NCBI GenBank assembly: GCA_017163975.1
Contig: JAFFSR010000136.1
Coordinates: 10,537,501-10,601,500 of the forward strand
Direction: 5' to 3'
From: Anastatus disparis
Lineage: Eukaryota > Arthropoda > Insecta > Hymenoptera > Eupelmidae
DNA: 64,000 nt
Shown: positions 11,293 to 22,655 of the stretch, piece by piece
Position numbering within the stretch: the stretch's first letter is position 1
Layout of the letters: each line of letters opens with the position of its first letter
Translations under genes and position numbers: made by a program
Notes under the pieces: generated by a model
What the model was told of the DNA's origin: nothing
Databases searched by the model: none
What the model saw: the letters and a program-made list of their open reading frames with translations, nothing else

Positions 11293-11488
11293 GAGATCTT
11301 AAACACGAATTTTAGACGTGAGATCTTATATAAGATCTCTCATGAGATAAATTTTATACTACTCCATAAGCTCTGAAAGATCTCGTTTAAATACAGATTT
11401 AAATTAGTAATTACAATTTTTTAAAAGTAGTCGTACGGAATTCTTTAATATGTAGTTGATGATCTAAGAGTTTTTAATATGAGATCTC
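11293..11488. repeat. Cluster of AGATCT motifs with a 20-bp perfect palindrome
   Basis: AGATCT occurs five times (11294, 11321, 11333, 11378, 11482), mostly as GAGATCTT or AGATCTC. Two of them form the perfect 20-base palindrome GAGATCTTATATAAGATCTC at 11320-11339. No coding frame covers it. It may be a cluster of sites for a dimeric DNA-binding protein or a decayed inverted repeat. Confidence 0.75.
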
Positions 11489-14088
11489 TTGAAAAATAGT
11501 AATAAGGATTACATATAAATATCATAAAATATTTTCACACGACTTGAACTTAAAAAATCTTAGGAAAAAATTTTTATTTGTGAATTAGTAAAATTTTATA
11601 AATATAATATTTAAGTTGAAGTAGTTTCATGAATTTTTTTGAATAAATAAAAAATTTAACTGCAGTATCATGTTTCCAATTTTCTAACATTACTTCTTTT
11701 TGGAAGCGTTTTACTATGCCTATATAAATTTTAAAAAAGTTATCGTTGGAAGTTCTGCTTTTTATATGATTATTATGCTTAATAGTTTATACGATTACTA
11801 TATCATACTAAAGTAGCTTTACTATATCATGATAAAAAATGAAGATGCGAAATAAACTAACTTTTAAAATAATCAAAAAAATAATAATCTAACAATTTTC
11901 ATAATAGATTTTAAAAACATATATATTTTCAATATTAATCTTGAATTATTTATAATATTTATTTATTTTTAATATATGTCAACGACCAAATAATTAAATA
12001 TGAAAATAACGTGAAATAATGTGATAGTATTCTATTTAAATGAGAAAGTACAAAGTCGTGATTATCGACGCATTACTTTTAATGATACTTAATTATGAAA
12101 AATTTAGGAATGTTTGTAATTACCACAAAAAAAATTAAATTTGGTAACTTCTGAATGAGTTGTCTAGCTTTTAACAATTTTCAAATTAAAGCTTTTGTTT
12201 TAAGCTCGATACCAATTGAAAAATGAATTTTTATTTTATTTACATGAATAGCTCGGATCTTTTGTAAAATTATTTAGTCTTATCCAGATTTTATGCAATA
12301 CTTTACTATGCATAAACAATATTATAAATTAATTAAAAACTGTATTATTATTTAATTAATTCACATTTTATTTTACACTATGGAAAATCAGTGTTAAAAT
12401 AATATAATGTTTAACGTCGCTATATTTACGTAATCATTGCGTTTTCAACATGTTAATAAACAAAACACGCGTGAAGTACAGTGGTATTTGTATCAATTGT
12501 TAGAAATCAAGATTCAAAATGCAGATTCTTGAGGTAAGAATTGATTTCTTTATTCATTTGCTCACTGAAGACTTCTAAATAATATAATGCGATTAGAGCG
12601 ATTTCATTGTTTTGATTTTATAAAAATCTTAAATATCTTTTGCGTTGACGATTCATAAATATATTTATGCATTATAATCAAGGATAAATAATAGGATCTT
12701 GTACCGTGATTGAACAAAGACAATATTTATAATCAACATACCGTTACTTTTGTTTGTGATTTGTGAAATAAAAAATACAAATTAAAAATTTCTTATGGCA
12801 ACATATGTTCTATAATTTTAAAAATTTTATTGCCACAGTTTCATTATCAAAACAGAAAATTTGCAATTTCTATAGAAAAATTAAAAGATACGATTCGATG
12901 TAAGAATGTATATTAATCAATAATAAAAAAAAGTTAATAGGATTCATTATAATCAGACTTATACTGTAAAAAAATGAATAGGTAATTGAAAATGCTTTTA
13001 ATTTTCTTAAAAATTTAGAAGTTCATATTTTACTTTTTCAATAAAATAATATTTCAGTATTTAAATTATTTCCATATGCATTCTTCTATTCATTAACATA
13101 TAAATAACGTTTTGTTTATTTTATGGTTGAATATTTATTAATTGTTATATCAATCTTTTGTCAGTACTTTTATACATCAAACTACGTTTTAAAAACTTTT
13201 CAATAAAATAAGAAATATCTTAACATAATTTCAATAAGATTTAATGTACCCCTGTAATTTTTTAAATTTATTTTCAATAATGTTATTATTATGATTATAT
13301 AATTCTTTTGCACGTTTTTATGATATAAGGTAACATATACAATATTATTTGAATCTATTCAACAATGAATTATTATTACTTTATTTCCGGAAAATTCATA
13401 ATGTGGCATATAAAGTGTTTCATTATAAGCTGATTCAAAGAATAGAAATGAAAGCAGAGATTTCAATCACTTTTCCACCTGAGTTTTTTGTAATTTTTTT
13501 TTCAAATTAATGAAACTAATTATTAGAAAATATTGAAACTTAACTTTTTATTCTTAAAAAATAGTTATTAATTCACAATATATTATAAAATAGCATTAAT
13601 TATATATTATTAATAAATTAAATACTTTAAAATTTACCCAATGTGATATGATATACATCTAAATCTAAGAGCACTTTGGAGTAACTTTTCATAAATTTAC
13701 ACGAAATTAATGTAAAAGTCGATAATATGTAAGTGTTCCGAATCTAAATATAATTACAATTTGCAAAAAGGACTTTAAAAATTCTTTCATAACTCATATT
13801 TTACATTTTTTTACTTTCTTATTTATAAAGGAATTTAAATTTCCCGCCACTCTTAGTTAAATTATGGAAAATAAATTATACGAGTGAATAACAATACTTT
13901 ATTCATAAAAAAATGTTTCTTGATTTTTAATTTGAAAATATTAAAAATTTTTTTAAAAGATAGTTGATTTTATTTTTATTTTTAGTAACAACTTAGTGCG
14001 CATATGACTACTACTGTAGAAAAACAGGGATATTCTCGAGCATCCATCTTAGATTTCTTTACTAGGGGGAACTCGACCATCAGCCGTC
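11489..14088. other. AT-rich region upstream of RpL19
   Basis: Mostly AT-rich DNA without genes. At 12520-12534 a short ATGCAGATTCTTGAG is followed by a good donor (GTAAGA), but its phase does not join RpL19 and no other downstream exon is apparent. The segment 14000-14088 is GC-richer and should contain the RpL19 core promoter and short 5' UTR. Confidence 0.45.
12329..12390 (+). repeat. Dispersed repeat flanking RpL19, copy 1
   Basis: About 62 bases, from AATTAAAAACTGTATTATTA to TATGGAAAATCA, match the segment at 16230-16294 in the same orientation with only a few differences. The similarity fades on both sides. It may be a small transposon fragment. Confidence 0.55.
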
Positions 14089-15410
14089 ATGAGGTATTTA
14101 TTTCTTTCTATTATTTATTATTTTAATTAAAAAAAATACGACAAAAATTCATTACTTGATTGAATTTTAATATTTATAATCCCAATTTTCCATGCAACAA
14201 ATAAGTTTTGGAAAAAATTAATGATAATTTTAATAAATTCATCGAAAATAATGTGTTAAAATGCCACATGGTCGGTTCAACAATAACCTTAATTATTTAT
14301 TTATTTTTCTTTCACGATATTATTTTCACTTCATTACTGAAGTTTTTTGTGAAAATTGTTTAAATAAACTTAATTGTTGTTTTAAGTCTAATGAATTTTT
14401 GTTTTTTTCTTAAAAAACAATTTCCTAACCTTAATCTTTTTACAGTTCGCTAAAACTTCAAAAGAGGCTAGCTGCCTCTGTTATGAGATGTGGTAAAAAG
14501 AAAGTATGGTTGGATCCTAATGAAATCAATGAAATTGCCAACACCAACTCGCGTAAGTAAAACAAATTTATTTTTAATTTTATAACAATATTGTATCTAA
14601 TTTTATTTCTAATTTTATAACAATACTGTATGTGATTTTAATTCTGATTTTATAACAATACTATATTTAATTTGTAATTTGTAGGTCAAAATATTCGTAA
14701 ATTGATCAAGGATGGTTTAATTATCAAAAAGCCTGTTGCTGTACACTCAAGAGCCCGTGTACGTAAAAATACAGAAGCCAGGAGAAAAGGACGTCATTGT
14801 GGCTTTGGTAAAAGGAAAGGTACAGCGAATGCTCGTACACCTCAAAAAGTGAGTAATATCAAGTCAATATCTTCAAATGTATTTTAACAAAAAAAACTTA
14901 AGAATATATTATTTTTCATTGATAGAGATACTGTTTAATACCATTTAACTTCAATGGTACTTAACTTTGTTTTTCATAGTAACAAGCATAATTTTTCAAA
15001 TGATGGTTTTTTAATCATCCATAATTTTAAGGAAAATTAAAATAAATTACTATGTACTAATTGAATTCTACATCTTATTATAGGACCTATGGATTCAACG
15101 CATGAGAGTTCTCAGACGTTTACTTAAAAAGTATCGTGAAACTAAGAAAATCGACAGGCACCTTTACCACTCTCTTTACATGAAAGCTAAGGGTAACGTG
15201 TTCAAGAACAAGAGAGTTCTTATGGAATTCATCCATAAAAAGAAGGCTGAAAAAGCTAGAGCTGAAATGTTATCCGATCAAGCAGAAGCTCGTAGAACGA
15301 AAGTTCGTGAAGCACGTAAGCGTAGGGCTGAACGTATTGCCACCAAGAAACAAGAGCTGTTACAATCGTACCAGCGTGAAGATGAAGCTGCTGCAGCGCA
15401 GAAAAAGTAA
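14089..15410 (+). CDS. RpL19: 60S ribosomal protein L19 (eL19)
   Basis: Four coding exons: 14089-14093 (ATG plus two bases), 14446-14552, 14685-14848 and 15084-15410, encoding 200 aa. Donors are GTATTT, GTAAGT and GTGAGT; all acceptors end in AG. The protein begins [20 protein letters not shown] and contains [12 protein letters not shown] and the Arg/Lys-rich [20 protein letters not shown] segment, both hallmarks of eL19. A long basic, charged C-terminal helix ([13 protein letters not shown] and beyond) ends AAAAQKK. It is a component of the large ribosomal subunit, with the C-terminal helix reaching toward the small subunit in an intersubunit bridge. The tiny first coding exon directly after the ATG is common in ribosomal protein genes. 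A poly-A signal follows at 15440. Confidence 0.98.
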
Positions 15411-15439
15411 TCTAAGTGAATTTAATTTTTATTCTACAA

Positions 15440-15445
15440 AATAAA
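15440..15445 (+). promoter_or_regulatory. Poly-A signal of RpL19
   Basis: AATAAA lies 30 bases after the RpL19 stop codon, giving a very short 3' UTR as is usual for ribosomal protein mRNAs. Confidence 0.7.
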
Positions 15446-16514
15446 CGAAAAAAACCAGACAAAGTTGTTTTTTTATAATTTAAACCTTGTAATTTTGCAC
15501 TAACATAATCAATTGTAATACTACGATTGAAACAAGTACAGAATAATTATAATTGATATTATCTTACATGAATGAAAATAATTTTGTTTTTATAATTTTA
15601 TTGACTTCAAGTTCATGTATTGCTAATTTATTTTAGAATGAACTAAGTTCAAGGTACAAAAGTTGATTTATAAAATTATTTAAAAAATTAAATTAAAGTA
15701 TCACAAAAAATAAAACTAATGAAAACATTAATATGTTGCATTTTCAAAAAAAAATAAGATTTGTAATAAAGATCTATTGTTATTTTTAAAATAAATCTTA
15801 AGATAACGATGAAATGAAGAATGTAACCATTATATATCAAAAAAATTATTTGGAGTTATAATTTTAGATATTTAATTAATAAGTTTTTATAGCATAACTA
15901 AGTTTATCATTATTGAAGATATCTTTTTGAAAAATTCTACTTGGTAAATCATAAATGTTAATAGAATCAAACTTACTTAGAATTTAATATAACTAAAATA
16001 ATTTAAAAGAAAAGCATTACAATTGTAAAAAAGATTATAATCATTTTAACTTGAAACAATACTTGAATTAAAAAACTATAATTGATTCAAAAATAAATTT
16101 TCAATTAATATTAAAATCATCTAGAAATTGTTACACTCTTTAATACTGTTAATTTGTCTAAAGTTGAATATCAAAAAAATGGCAGGGGATTATGGAATTT
16201 ATCTACAGTTAAAAACACAAACTTGTGAATGAATTAAAAATTGTATTATTATTTAATTAATTTACATTTTCTTATTGTACGCTGTGGAAAATCATTAATC
16301 CTAATAATTTGATTACATTACATTTCTTTACAATTCACTTCTGATTAGAAAACATAACCTCACTTTGTTTTCTTCAATTATTCTCACACATTATTACATT
16401 ACGATGCAAAAAATAAATAACGCAAGTTGATCATTCTTCTTTCACAGATTATAAATCTATAATTCTTCAAGTTTTGTAGATGGAACTCGTATAAATAAAA
16501 TAATAATCTATTCC
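15446..16514. other. Convergent intergenic region between RpL19 and SNRPE
   Basis: AT-rich and without coding frames. It should hold the 3' UTR of SNRPE (minus strand) at its right end, and it contains the second copy of the RpL19-flanking repeat. Confidence 0.5.
16230..16294 (+). repeat. Dispersed repeat flanking RpL19, copy 2
   Basis: Partner of 12329-12390 in the same orientation. The shared core reads AATTAAAAATTGTATTATTA and ends TGTGGAAAATCA. It differs from copy 1 by a few substitutions and short insertions. Confidence 0.55.
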
Positions 16515-16799
16515 TCAATTACCAGAAGGATTGGTGTTTTGTATGAGCGTTATATTATCTCCTTTTAGCATAATGCGTCCAAGTACTTTTCTAGTTTTTG
16601 TTTTAACGTGATATTCTTCAGCATCATCCAAAACCAAATTCATATATTCATCAAAACCAACAATATGACCTTCGATGCGAAGATTGATGTTTTCAAATAA
16701 CCAAACTTGAACACGTGAACGATTTTGTAAATATCGAAAAATAAGGTTGATGGGTTGAACCATCACCTTTTGTACTTTTTGTGGTCCCTTGTACGACAT
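16515..16799 (-). CDS. SNRPE: Small nuclear ribonucleoprotein E (SmE)
   Basis: An uninterrupted 94-aa reading frame starts [20 protein letters not shown] and contains the Sm1 motif ([35 protein letters not shown]) and the Sm2 motif ([15 protein letters not shown]). Length and sequence match SmE, one of the seven Sm proteins that form a ring on the Sm site of U1, U2, U4 and U5 snRNAs in spliceosome assembly. The coding part has no intron. It faces XRCC1 head to head across about 800 bp, with a GC-richer patch at 16860-16935 that is the likely promoter. Confidence is high because the Sm fold motifs are complete and start and stop fit the family. Confidence 0.97.
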   Translation of the reverse strand: MSYKGPQKVQKVMVQPINLIFRYLQNRSRVQVWLFENINLRIEGHIVGFDEYMNLVLDDAEEYHVKTKTRKVLGRIMLKGDNITLIQNTNPSGN

Positions 16800-17607
16800 T
16801 TTGCAATTAAATTTTTACTTAATTGACAAATGATAAAAAAAATTACTAATATGTAATCGTTAGCGTCGTACAAATAACAGACAACGCTCAAAATCCGAGT
16901 CGGCTAGCGGCTTCGGCAAGGCGGTAAAACGTGAAAGTAATCTTTTTATTTCTTAACCATAAACTATCGCTATCGCATCTAATAGACGGTAAACTTTATT
17001 AAAACTTTCGTATGTTACAGTAGCTCATTGTAAGCAATTTTAATTTTTTGAATTAAAATTATAAATAAAGACTTTTTTTGTGATACTTTAAAATTATAGA
17101 CTAACTTTCACCTATTACTTTAAATTTCAAAGATTTTTAAAAGTTTATTAAATTGATATTTGCGAAAATTTCCATTAAGTAATGGAACTGTAACATAGTC
17201 GAACACAGTACTCTGCAGCACCTGTCAAGCAATAAGCAACAGTCGTTGGTTTGTTGTGCGCAGTTTAAATTTTCTAAAGATGTCAAGTATTTATAATAAT
17301 CAAATGTAAATATTAATTTATTTATTGCATCATAATGCTAATTAAATAACTTATTAATAATAATCACGTCTGTACTTTAGTTTAATCATGTAGTATTTTC
17401 AATATTAAATACAATATATTTAAATTGTATGTTGTTGTATCCTTTAAGGTTATTTTTGAAGAATAGATGTGTTGTGTTTATATTTTTTTTAAATAATTTT
17501 TTTATTTCATCAATACGTTTTGTTAACTCAAAAGTGACAGTCTGTTATTAGTGTTATTCAAATAAAACGATAATAGTAACTTTAAAAAATTAAGTGATTG
17601 TCAAAAA
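16800..17607. promoter_or_regulatory. Divergent intergenic region between SNRPE and XRCC1
   Basis: This 808-bp spacer separates the two start codons, which point away from each other, so it must hold both promoters. GC-richer patches occur at 16860-16935 and 17200-17270; the rest is AT-rich. No TATA box is convincing, as expected for housekeeping genes. Confidence 0.5.
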
Positions 17608-19525
17608 ATGATAATTAAAATAGCTAAAATAATAAATTGTTCTTCGGAACATCCATCGTATCCATCTTCTAATTTACTAGAATATCCTCACAAATCTTCA
17701 TGGCGTTGTGCTAAACCAAATGAACTCATAGCAACAGTTATTTTCCAATTAGCAGAATCTTCTTGTATAACTGGTCTAGAAATTGGAAATTATCGTTCTT
17801 GCATTGTAGTTGTTGAAGCTTCTACTTCTGAAGAACCAGATAAGTGGGTACCTATTATTAATCATCAGTTTTTATCTCACGATGAAGCAGCAAATAGTAA
17901 ATTTAGAGATCAAGTGCAACTATTTACAAAACGAGAACTTAATCCAGAAAACATTAAAATAAAATTTGATAGAATTAAAATTACTTGTATGCAATCAGCT
18001 AATCCTAGAGAACTTTTTGGCTTAGAATTCATTGTTTTAAAAACAGAAGTTGTTGCAGATCTAGGTTTGGATGTATTTGGTCGTTTTAAATTAAAAGAAA
18101 AAACTGATGATACAGATGAATTCAAAGAAAAGTATTTAAAACTTTTTGGAAACAAAAAAAATTATAAAGATGAGTTAAAGCAAAAAATTACTGAAAGTGG
18201 AGTAAATAATTTTAATAAAAAGCAAGAAGAAAATCGAGAGCCTAAAAAGAGACCTATGTTAGAAAAATTAGAAGCTGATGCAGAATCAGATATAACAAAA
18301 CCAGGTTTTTAATTTTTATTTATTTTCAATTTTTATTTTTATTCATTCATAAATATGATTCATTTTTATCTTTGAGTAAAAATAATTTTATTGCATAATA
18401 TTCTATTGATTTACACCTTTTAAATCACCAAAAACTATAATATGTGTCAATGGCAGTTTATGTATTACATAAATTATAAGTCAATATTATGTAAAACCAA
18501 TTGAAAAATTTATTTTTTATTTTTAATATACTAATGAAAAAAATCGTTGTAGGTCCTTCAACTTCCACTGAAAGTACAAGATCATCAAATGATGAATCAT
18601 CAAATAAAAAAAATAACAAGAAAGATAATTCAAGCCCTGTTAAACGAACATTATTTGGAGATGTTATACCTTCTAAACCCAAAAAAAATTCTTTAGATAA
18701 ATGGAAAGCTCAACCTAGTTCAAATACTACACCAAAAAAACGTTCTCATAGTCCTGAAAATGGTATATCCAATGAAGGGGAAACAAAAAAGAAAGCTCGT
18801 TGTTCTTCATGCAATCAAAATCCAGATGAATTGTGCAAAACATGTAACTTATTACCCAAACCAAAACCACTGAATGAAAGCACTAACAAAAGACCAGTAG
18901 TAGTGGCTAAACCTAAAAAAGAATTTAACAAACTTTTTGAAAATGTTTCATTTTCTCTAAGTGGATACGTCAATCCTCAAAGAGATGAAATCAGAAGGAA
19001 AGCACTAAAAATGGGAGCAAAATATATTGCAGATCCTAATATAACTAATAACAAATGTACACATTTAATTTGTGCTTTTAAAAATACACCAAAATCACAA
19101 CAATTGAAAGGTCATTGTAAAATTGTTAGTCATAAATTTATTGAAGATTGTTTCGATAAAAAAAAGAGGTATATATTTACATTTTTTTATTATAAATCAT
19201 TAGTTGAATATATATCAAAAACAATATTTTTCTCATAATAAATTTACAAAATTGTTATAATATTGCTTAATATTTTAAAAAGTCAAAGAATTTTTTGTCA
19301 AATTTCAAATTATTTAAATCTTGATATCACAAATTATTATAAGACTTAAAATAATTAGTTTTAAAATTTTAAAAAAATTATAGGATACCATGGAGAAGAT
19401 ATGCACTTGATAGTAAGGAAAAAAAGGAACCAGAAAGTGAAGAAGAGATTGAAGGAACAACATCGCCAATTCGTACGCCAAGTGTATATGAACAAGAAAC
19501 TGATGTATCTGACGCTGATTATTAA
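17608..19525 (+). CDS. XRCC1: DNA single-strand break repair scaffold XRCC1 (one BRCT domain)
   Basis: Three exons, 17608-18304, 18553-19168 and 19384-19525 (phases 1 and 2), give 484 aa. The first intron uses a weaker donor (G|GTTTTT) but the joined frame is seamless. Residues 1 to about 155 are the XRCC1 N-terminal domain (CSSEHPSYPSSNLL, WRCAKPNE, DRIKITCMQSANPRELFGLE), which in other animals binds DNA polymerase beta. A polar linker with basic patches (PKKRSHSPENG) follows. Residues about 358-443 are a BRCT domain (FSLSGYVNPQRDEIRRKALKMGAKY ... WRRYALDS, listed here in pieces), the poly(ADP-ribose)-binding BRCT1 of the family. An acidic tail ends VSDADY. No second, ligase III-binding BRCT is seen downstream. 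The linker carries an unusual CxxC-x7-CxxC cluster (residues 316-330). Confidence 0.93.
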
Positions 19526-19666
19526 ATAATCATTATGTTTTATTTTATATTTACAACAAATTTTGTACATAAATCTTCTAAAACGTTTCTTCTGTACATG
19601 ATGTAAACAATTATGTATTTACTCAAAAATTGAAAAATGATATTTCTCTAATTTATATTATACAAA

Positions 19667-19672
19667 AATAAA
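19667..19672 (+). promoter_or_regulatory. Likely poly-A signal of XRCC1
   Basis: AATAAA lies about 140 bases after the XRCC1 stop codon on the sense strand. The surroundings are AT-rich, so chance is possible. Confidence 0.45.
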
Positions 19673-20775
19673 CTATTTATCAAATATTTATTTACATGGA
19701 TTAATTTACTTGCAAAATGGTTGTTTATATTAAATTTGATAATACAAGAAATATGATTTCCAACAAAAGTAAGATAAAATTAATTTTTTTTTAAATAATT
19801 TAAAAAAAAATTTTATGTTACTATTAATTAGTTATAAATATTTTCTTAAATATTTTTTTTATGATTTCCTTAGAAAATAAAATTTTTTTTTTAAATCAAG
19901 TTATTATTGTTTTATCATTATAGAAACAATCATTGTAATCATTAAATGTCAATGTTTATACAGTTTCAATAATATATATTTTTGAAAATGAATAAATGAA
20001 TTCTTTTGTAAGATACAGGAATAGTTTTGGCAGAGTATTCAATTTTTATAAATATAAACGGATACGCATTCATTGATTAATTCTTATCTAAAACTAATTA
20101 AACAACTACAATGTTACATGGAAATTACTGCAAGACATACATTATACACAAAATATTTAAAATTATTTTTAATCAGTGTAATATAAAATTTTTATGTGTA
20201 CAATTTTTAATATTATAATGATATATTTCAAAGATTAATAGAAATATTTAAATATACTCATTTGTTTAGAGTAAAATTGGAAATTTATTGAATTTATTGA
20301 ATGATCCATTTTTTTGTTTAATTTCTTTGAGAAATCCCTATGAAAATCTATAAAAATAATATTTAAAAATTTTTTTTATTAAAATTTTGCGAAAATCCTG
20401 TAAATTTGTTATAAATAATACTTTATATAGTTCACATTAAAATTAAAAAAAATATTTCCATTTTTTAGTATAGTCTTTCATATAAAACAAATGAAAAAGG
20501 ACAAAAATTTTAAAAAGCAAATTTTTTTATTTCGAAACGTTCAGGACATTGAATATTAAAATTTTTTTGGGAAATAATTTCAAAATTACTATTATTACTT
20601 TAGTTTATATGTAAAATGTTAAATAAATTAATTTAATCAAAATTTTTCAAAATTTATTTTTGTATTGACTTTGAAATTGAGATCCGGAAATTCACTCATC
20701 AAACAGCTTACAAATGGCGCAAGCTTGAAAATACCGAAAAGTTGTTTTGTCATTCAAAGAAGTAAACACCGGAGA
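19673..20775. other. AT-rich spacer between XRCC1 and PSMF1
   Basis: No gene is recognised. The right end (about 20680-20775) is less AT-rich and is the probable 5' UTR of PSMF1. An upstream in-frame ATG at 20665 would add 37 residues that do not look like PI31, so I prefer the ATG at 20776. Confidence 0.5.
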
Positions 20776-22557
20776 ATGGCGAGCGATTCAGGAAATACGT
20801 TTGGTTTCGAATTACTTTACAAAGTTTCTGGAAATCAAATCTCTAAAAAGGAAGATGTATTGATACTTTTTGTGCATTGGTATTTTATTAAAAATGGATT
20901 CAAGTGTTTGGGAATCGGTGACAGTGTAAGTAATACAATAAAAAGACCGGTTAAACCTTGATAAAAATCAAACCTATATTTAAAATGTTTTTACTTATGC
21001 AATTCTATTGAAGTATGCATTATTAGATGTAATATGAAGTGATTGTTCATGAAATCACATAACCTTAAAGTTTGTTTTGAATTCATACTGTACACTTTTG
21101 TAAAATTTTAAAATTTTGTTTAATATTATCAACAATATTTATGTACATTTTGTCCTTTTTTCATTGTAGAAAACAATTGGTCCCACAGAAATAGGATCTG
21201 AATTATTGCCAGATGGATGGAATCAAGCTCCAAATTATACACTGCGATACATCAGAGAAGGAAAATTATATATTCTTATGGGAATAAAATCTGAAGCAGA
21301 TTTGTTATTAAATTTATTGGTAACTTTTTAACTATCTTAAGATCATAATTTATTTTTTGTATTAAAAAAATGTTAAGAAATAATTTACTAGTCAATATTT
21401 AAAATATAGTATTGCATCATTTCAAAAAACTTTGTTTAAAAATTCAATTTTTATAAATTTAATATTGATTGCACAAATATTTCAGTGTTATATATTTCAT
21501 TTAATTACTAATTCAATTAAATATAATACACATTATTATATTAAACTCACTAAATATAATCAAACTTATTTATGTTTATAGAGAATTGAGGATCACAGTG
21601 TATCAAACGTACAGTTCCCTGTTGAAACTGTTAGAGAATTACAAGGATCCCTAGAAACATTGATACCTTCCTATGATGGAATTCTTACTTCATTAAAAAA
21701 AGATCTTATTGAACCAGTTTATACAGGGACTGGACGAGAAGTATCGACACAGACACAATCACAGTCTCAAACAGAAAGGCCAAGAAGAGATGATGATGAT
21801 CCGCTGAGGGTAGGACCTCCTCAAAGACCTGCAGGTTCTGTTATGCCTGGGTAATGTTTTTAAAAAAATTATTTGTTCTTTTGCAGATATCTCATGATAT
21901 CGATGTCTTAGAGCGACATGATTTTTGGCGATACTCCAGCTTTTGAAAACTTCCAGTACCCTTCCAGAATCCTTTCAGAACCTTTTCCGATTTCTTTTAT
22001 TAGGTACCCAATTCATTTCCATTTAGATTAAAAAGTTTTTTATATCTAAATTTTTTTTAAATTTTAATAATACTATTTAGATAATTATTAACATAAAAAC
22101 AAAAATAAAATTTCAATTTTAATTTAAGAAAATTTAAAAAAGATTGATTATTTATTAAATTAATTAGAACATAATTATTATGCTAACATTTAATGAATTA
22201 TTCTATTTTATTTTAGAGGAATACCAAACATTAATCCACTCGATGTTGGACGTAGGGACTTAAATCCATTTGGACAAGGAGGTGGTATGTTGTTTGATCC
22301 TTTTTCAAATAGAGGAGCAGTGCCTCATTACCCTGGCCTTGGGGTTCCTGGCAGATTACCACCGTAAGTACAAAATAATTAAATGATAAATATAAAAGTG
22401 CATGCTGTTACATTTATTTTGTATTAGTGGAGCTGTGCCACCTGGAGCAAGATTTGATCCATTTGGCCCTCCAGACGTTGGTCCTCCAAATCCAAGAGCA
22501 AGAGCACCTGATGCGGATCATATGCCTCCACCAGGATATGACGATATGTTTATGTAA
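20776..22557 (+). CDS. PSMF1: Proteasome inhibitor/assembly regulator PI31
   Basis: Five exons, 20776-20925, 21170-21319, 21582-21850, 22217-22363 and 22428-22557, all with GT-AG introns, encode 281 aa, close to the roughly 270 aa of mammalian PI31. Residues 5 to about 150 form the FP domain, the fold shared with FBXO7 through which PI31 dimerises (FGFELLYKVSGNQI, DVLILFVHWYFIKNGFKCLG, LPDGWNQAPNYTLRYI). The C-terminal half is Pro/Gly/Arg-rich and intrinsically disordered (NPLDVGRRDLNPFGQGGGML), ending HMPPPGYDDMFM, the family's proteasome-binding tail. By family knowledge it binds 20S proteasomes, affects their activity and assembly, and acts as an adaptor to dynein for axonal transport. The last three residues (MFM) differ from the usual hydrophobic-Tyr-X motif. 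Poly-A signal at 22650. Confidence 0.95.
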
Positions 22558-22649
22558 AAAATTGAAAAAAAGAACAAAAAAAAAAAAGAAAAATAGAAGA
22601 AACATTTTTTATATGTAAGGAATAAAAAAATAAGGAAACTATTATTTTA

Positions 22650-22655
22650 AATAAA
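22650..22655 (+). promoter_or_regulatory. Poly-A signal of PSMF1
   Basis: AATAAA about 95 bases after the PSMF1 stop codon, in the sense orientation. Confidence 0.55.

Noticed and set aside
12520..12534. ATGCAGATTCTTGAG followed by a GTAAGA donor, as a possible alternative first exon of RpL19
   Set aside because: It ends in phase 0 while the RpL19 second exon needs phase 2, so it cannot join in frame; no other acceptor stands out.
17910..18155. Minus-strand open frame inside XRCC1
   Set aside because: It is the antisense shadow of the XRCC1 N-terminal exon, which is clearly coding on the + strand.
20665..20775. Upstream in-frame ATG for PSMF1
   Set aside because: The 37 extra residues do not resemble PI31, whose domain starts right after the ATG at 20776.
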